Made by a program: the position numbers and the translations under genes
Notes under the pieces: model-generated
What the model was told of the DNA's origin: nothing
The model's input: only the letters and a program-made list of their open reading frames with translations
The model's database searches: none
In this document: positions 58,811 to 64,000 of the stretch, in pieces
Layout of the letters: every line of letters begins with the position of its first letter
Position numbering within the stretch: position 1 is the first letter of the stretch
Assembly: GCA_030407085.1 (NCBI GenBank)
Contig: CM059583.1
Location: forward strand, 43,307,001-43,371,000
From: Trichopria drosophilae
Taxonomy: Eukaryota > Arthropoda > Insecta > Hymenoptera > Diapriidae
Direction of reading: 5' to 3'
Length of the DNA: 64,000 nucleotides

Positions 58811-61800
58811 GTACCGAATTAACAACGTCAATAACGAATTCTTTCAGAAAAATTGTGTACAAATGTATATGTATTTATTTTAATCGAGTTCCTGCAAAAT
58901 CGAATTTATTTGAACGTAAATTCCATCTAAATTTTGTGAAAAGATTCATTTAAATGTGATTTGTAATGTAATGAACGCTAAGCTATTACGGAAGTATCGT
59001 ATTTTGGGATAATCAATACTGCTATAAAGCTACTTAAAAGGGTACAAAATTTAAATTAATATTGCATAACTAAATATATAATAAATTTCTAGAGTAGAAA
59101 TATGATTATTAAAGAAGTAAAGTAAAATTAGAAATATTGTCGGTTATTTGTATTGATGTCGAAAATGTGAAACTGGCAATCCATGTGTTTCTTGATGATA
59201 TCTTACTGCTTGACCGATTACATCGATTACTTGCTATTGAAAGCACAATAGCCTCTCACAAGAATTATGTTCATTTCAATTTATGGATATAAAATGCATA
59301 TCTTAATCATTACATAGAATTTATAATGTCTTACTTTAATTGGTAAAACAAAGATGATTTATCAATGATAAGCAAACTAGTAACTGCTAGTGGCACAAAA
59401 TAATGCATTAACTTCCAATCATTTCTTCCAATCAGTGACAGATTAAGATGTTAAATCGTAGATTTTATTTTATCTGCTTTACGACTAACGGAATTAATAG
59501 CATTGCTTGTGCATTGAAATAAAAACATCTAAAAACAGTGCAGCGATATACATACAATACAAATTTATTGAAATTTGTGTATAATCGAACATTTTTTTAC
59601 GTATAACTTATAACAAATAAATTTATTATTCAAAGTAAAGAACAAAAAATCATTTCAAAGTCATCTATTTTTAGCACTCATCTGCTAAGGACTTCTATAA
59701 ACGTGTCACATGTAAGTGAACGAGTATAGCCGCACTCTAACATTGAGCATAATTTGTCTCGATTAGAACTTGAATAGCGACCTACAGCACAACCTAAATT
59801 ATTGAGTTTCTTCTGACTTATCTGAATGCGTGAAAATTGCATGGTTAGCATTTACACTAAATACGTCTTCAACAAATATTTCGATTTTTCAGAGTTTATA
59901 GCTTACTAATTTTTTAAAAATTAAATTCCTATAAAAGTTACAAATTTAGAAAATGCATAATCATTGTCTAATCTTGATGTTAATTAAAAGATTCTAAAAA
60001 TAAATTAGTATAAAAAAATAATAAAAAGAGCGATTTGACAACGTTTAAAATAGTTGACTTTTGAACCAAAGATTTTTTAAAAAACAATGTTATTTTCAAT
60101 ATAATTGAAATCTGCAATTTAATTTCATCCATGCAAAATAAAAATATATGAAGATATATTGGAGCTGGCAGAAAATGTTAGGTCACAGACATTTTAAAAT
60201 AAATATTAGGTTACGATTAAATATTGGTAAATTAAGTATACTGACAACTGCAGATGTGGAAAGAAATTTGAAAGTATCATAAAAAAATGTGTAGCAATAA
60301 TGTAGGAGAATCTACACCTGTGAAATTAAATTCTCTTTTGAGTTTATCCGCGAATTAATAAGAAGGTTATTGCATATTAATTACATTATATATTGCGAAT
60401 TACATTAATCGTCTACCCATATTAAAAACCTATATCACGAAATAATATAACAATTCCAAGCATTGCAAATTAAATATTCTTTACCGAAAACACAACTTTT
60501 TGTCTTGTTCAAAGGAATTATTCAAATAATTAAAATAATCAAATTAATTACCAGATCAGTACAGAGAAAGTTTTCAAAGATAATAAATTCTAATCGAGAA
60601 ATGCAATAATATTTGAAAAGAAGTAGTTTTCCGAATAGGATATGTATAGGCTTAGTTTTACACTATCTAATTGCTCATAAAACAAAAATATGTAACAATT
60701 TTTTACTGATTTTACTGATTACTGATTATTTTGTTTTTAAATCATGTCGATTTTTTTGGTAGTAATAACGGTGTCCGTAAAGCATCTTGTGCCTAATGGA
60801 ATCATATGTTTTAAAAAAAATTAAAATTTTTAAAATTTAAATTAACAAATTTTTTTTGTTATCAAACAGTGTTTGAATTGAAGAATATATTAACTATTTC
60901 GTTCGGAAATTGATTGCTTCTTATTAGAATTTAGGCAATATTTAATAAACATCTCGTGCCTAGGACTTGTTAGTTGTGTTCATTAGAGCGCATGCATTAA
61001 TACTCATAAAGTAACCAGTTGAACCCATGATTTAACTCTTCAGAATATGTATTAATATTTTCTAAGTATTATTACTAAAAATGATATAGATAGAATAATA
61101 ATTACCATATGTAAATAATTGACTTATAGAAAATTTTGTGAAAAGATCAAATGTGATCTAAAAACACGATCGTATTCCTTGTCAAGAGTAGGATGGTAAG
61201 GTTCAGGTCGATTTAATTAAAATAAAAATCTTCGAAGGAGTCAAAGTGAGATAAATTTAGAGATGCGCTGGTATTAAATTAAGTAAAACTTTGTAACTGT
61301 CATTCAAATTTTGTGCGTCTTCGATTCTATTAAGTAGATTTTTTGTAGAAATATGTGAGAAATTCCACAGAGTTTTTAAAATTGCAAGTACTGGCATGGA
61401 ACTCGTAGAAATGTAGAAATTGATTTGTATTACAGTGTTACTGAAAGAATGATTTGAAATCGAGATATTGTCATTTTTTGAGACATCATTTAGTAGAATA
61501 TTAGTTGCTTTGGTGAGTTCCCGCTTCAGAGCATGCAGTTTTTTAGAAAATTTAACTTTTTTACATTTTAGTCATTTAAAAAAGTAACTTGTATTATTTT
61601 TTAATCTACTATGACGGAAAATATTTCTCTTGTAAAGAGAAAGAAAATGGAGTTCGGTTTTATGTCCCATGTCTATAAATCTCTCTGTAATGCTATAGAG
61701 ATTGTATTTTACTGCACTCAAATTGAAAATCATTATTTTTTAAAAGCAGACTAACTTCTTTAAAACTTTTTTTTCATTATCCAAACTGGTATATGATAAA

Positions 61801-62389
61801 TTTTTCGTTTGGAAGAAAAGAAAAGTCAATTAAAACATGTTGTTAAGGTGTTTCTGCATTTTACGAGAAAGAAGTAGCTGTTATACACTTGTACCTGCGT
61901 AGAACATTGGGCACATGTGTACACATTTGTTGCGGAAATGTTGACAATATTACACAACAATAATGTTTTGCTGTTGACACCATCACAACTTTATGATTGT
62001 AGTTCAACTTATTAGTGTTTAGTTGCTATATTAATTAATAAAGATTGTTATATATCTTTAGAATATTTTCAGAAACATTACTCTAAAACCTTGCAACTAT
62101 ATATTAGGTATGCACTACCTTAATAAGTTTAAACTCGTTAACACTGCATCTTTTAACACTGAATGTTATGGCCTTTTATTCTTACATACGAAATTATGTC
62201 CGCGAAATCTCTGCAAACATTTCTATTATCGTATTCTTGATTTAGACACAAAAATACTTTACTAGGTATGTTGTTATTGCTCTTAGAATTTTCTAAACGC
62301 TAATAATTAAAATTAAAATTAGATCCGAGACGATATGGTTTTCGTCGGAGCAATAGCACACAAACAGCTCTTACACTAGTCACAGATTA
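58811..62389. other. No gene seen
   Basis: AT-rich; no exon, RNA gene or retroelement recognised. Confidence 0.4.
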
Positions 62390-63760
62390 TATACGTTTAT
62401 AAATTGAACAATGATCAGTGATGATACTCATATTGTTCGATTTTTCTAAGACGTTTCATTTGTTCAATATTTCCATTCTGCTCGGTAAACTTAAGGACCT
62501 GAACGTCTCGTCAACTACCTTACAGTGGTTTGCGGCATATTTGACTAATCGCCAATAAACACCCGAGTAGAAATTTGTTCAAGCTCTGATCAGGGTGTAA
62601 CACTTTTGGTCAGGCTCTGATCAGGGTCCTAATGAATTTCTACTCGGGCAGTAGCCTTGAAAAATTGTGAATTGTCGGAACAGACACATATTTTAGCTGG
62701 TATTCCGCAGGGGTCAATTTTAGGACCTCTATCATTTTCCATTCTTGTAAATAATATCTCTTTAATATTCTCGTTCGCTCTATGCCGATGACTTAAAATA
62801 ATGCTTAGGAATAAACCCCCAGATCTGCCAACAGCCATACTAGTATAATATACAGGAACTATATACGGGACATAAATATTTCGGAACTTCCTGAAATCAA
62901 AATTGATACGACAACGGTACCTATCGTGAGCGAGATTATTAATTTGGGACTTCGCATAGAATCCACTTTGACGTTGAATGGTCAAATAAAACATATCTCG
63001 AAGAGTGTTAACTGAATTTTACATCAATTAAAATTGAATAAACACGCACTATCCACGAAACTCAGAAAACACCGTGTCATCTCTTTGATTTTTCCACATC
63101 TTGATTATTGTTGTGTAGCTTACAGTGACATTTGACGGACACGAAGGTACAAATGTCAACGTTTACTTAAGCAATGTATAAGGTTCATTTTTAATCTGAA
63201 AAAAGACTACCATGTTACACCCTATCGTCGAAAGCTAGGAGTATAGACTCCTCTACTTCATGGGTTGCCTTACCTACAACATCCTGACTTTTGGAGATCC
63301 GCATTATCTTCTTAATCTTTTCTACGACCTCTTAGTCCCCTTTTCAAAGACCACAACATTTACGAAGTCCTTCACACTATTAGCAACAAGATTATGGAAC
63401 TCTATTCCCTCTTTCTTACGCTCTTTCTCGTCACCATCAATCTTCTAATCTCATCTTCATAGTTTTCTCATGTCTTGTGACCACATGTGTATGGATAGAT
63501 CATTCTTGCATATTGTTCATTAGTTCATCATCATCTTGTTTTTTTTTACACTTTATGTCATTTTTCCAATTATGTTACCTTCGCTCTCTGTCGTATATGA
63601 ATTTTCTCTCTGTCTTGTCTAATAATTTGTTGGTTAACCTACGGAAATTACATTGCAAAACACGATTTACTATCAATACTATTTCTATACTTCTATAAAT
63701 ATAAACTTATTTAGCCATAAGATAACGCATACTGTAATGCAATCAAGGCTTAAATAAATA
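62390..63760 (+). pseudogene. Third relic of the + strand CR1/Jockey-group retrotransposon, with 3' end
   Basis: Fragments in order: ILLFDFSKTFHLFNISILL (motif A region), LQWFAAYLTNRQ, a nested palindrome, LAGIPQGSILGPLSFSILVN (motif B), SLYADDLK in another frame (motif C intact but shifted), then the C-terminal region with VTPYRRKLGV, GCLTYNILTFGDPHYLLNLF and ATRLWNSIPSFLRS, which is the typical ending of ORF2 in this group. Untranslated sequence follows to an AAATAAATACAAATAC tail near 63755. It has many shifts and stops. Confidence 0.75.
62561..62648. mobile_element. 88 bp palindromic mini-element nested in the relic
   Basis: ACCCGAGTAGAAATTTGTTC on the left and the inverted TGAATTTCTACTCGGG on the right enclose two copies of CTCTGATCAGGGT. 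It interrupts the reverse-transcriptase frame between TNRQ and AVALKN, where related elements run on without a gap, so it is an insertion. A diverged relative may lie near 17730-17920 (CACCCGACCGGAAATTTATT, CTGATCAGG). Confidence 0.6.
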
Positions 63761-64000
63761 CAAATACAACAAAAAATACAAAACTGTTTATTTCTATACG
63801 GTATTTTGTAGGCCACATTTTCGAGCATTAGTAGTTTTTATTGTAGTCATTGTTTATAATTTTTTTTTGTTTTTTTAATGAATAATGATGTCCTTTTATT
63901 TTGATTGGAATGACAAAGTTCAAGACCTCTCAACTTCCCACGTAGAAATGAGTGGACTAAAACCCCGGCAAGATACTAACGTACTCAGAGAGAAAAAAAA
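63761..64000. other. No gene seen
   Basis: The window ends in non-coding DNA with a run of A at 63993-64000. Confidence 0.4.

Noticed and set aside
62629..62994. - strand 121-codon open frame
   Set aside because: It is antisense to the retrotransposon relic, whose + strand motif B is unmistakable.
1..64000. CRISPR arrays, bacterial operons or an integrated viral genome
   Set aside because: No regularly spaced repeats, no closely packed gene series and no viral structural or replication gene was recognised; the sequence is eukaryotic in layout.

Overview
The window looks like AT-rich nuclear DNA of an arthropod, most likely an insect and possibly a parasitic hymenopteran. The reasons are a two-exon ecdysteroid-kinase-like (EcKinase/CHK) gene, GT-AG introns, long AT-rich non-coding stretches, and many decayed insect-type transposons (Jockey-like, I/LOA-like with RNase H, CR1/Jockey-like relics, a Penelope-like relic, and short inverted-repeat elements). 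The order is inferred from content; nothing identifies the species.

Host genes: only one gene is well supported. An EcKinase-family gene lies on the + strand, with exon 1 at 10952-11447 and exon 2 at 23431-24188. They join in phase across an intron of about 12 kb and give a 417-residue protein, the usual size for the family. A second possible gene begins near 39510-39627 (+): a TATA-like box, a start codon, a hydrophobic signal-peptide-like segment and a GT donor. Its later exons were not found.

Layout. 1-10.9 kb: a tRNA-like SINE relic, three inverted-repeat elements, a 1.57 kb palindrome holding a nested 400 bp element, and dispersed repeats. 10.9-24.2 kb: the EcKinase gene, whose intron holds two more long palindromes and a TTAA-flanked element. 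25.7-30.2 kb: an old + strand non-LTR retrotransposon split by a younger - strand Jockey-like copy. 32-37.6 kb: a hairpin MITE, a second relic of the same + strand retrotransposon family, a TA-flanked MITE, and a Penelope-like relic (GIY-YIG endonuclease plus a decayed hammerhead-like core). 39.4-39.6 kb: the candidate secreted-protein first exon. 44.8-50.1 kb: one nearly complete - strand non-LTR retrotransposon with 13 bp target-site duplications. 50-62 kb: AT-rich DNA with an (AT)n microsatellite and repeated blocks containing the string ATGGCG. 62.4-63.8 kb: a third relic of the + strand family, with a nested 88 bp palindrome.

The most unusual find is inside the 44.8-50.1 kb element. Its ORF1 is interrupted by a 596 bp insertion with 4 bp duplications, and this insertion carries a sequence with every invariant position of a type III hammerhead ribozyme (48905-48988, - strand). 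Loops I and II of that motif contain a perfect 12-nt complement to each other.
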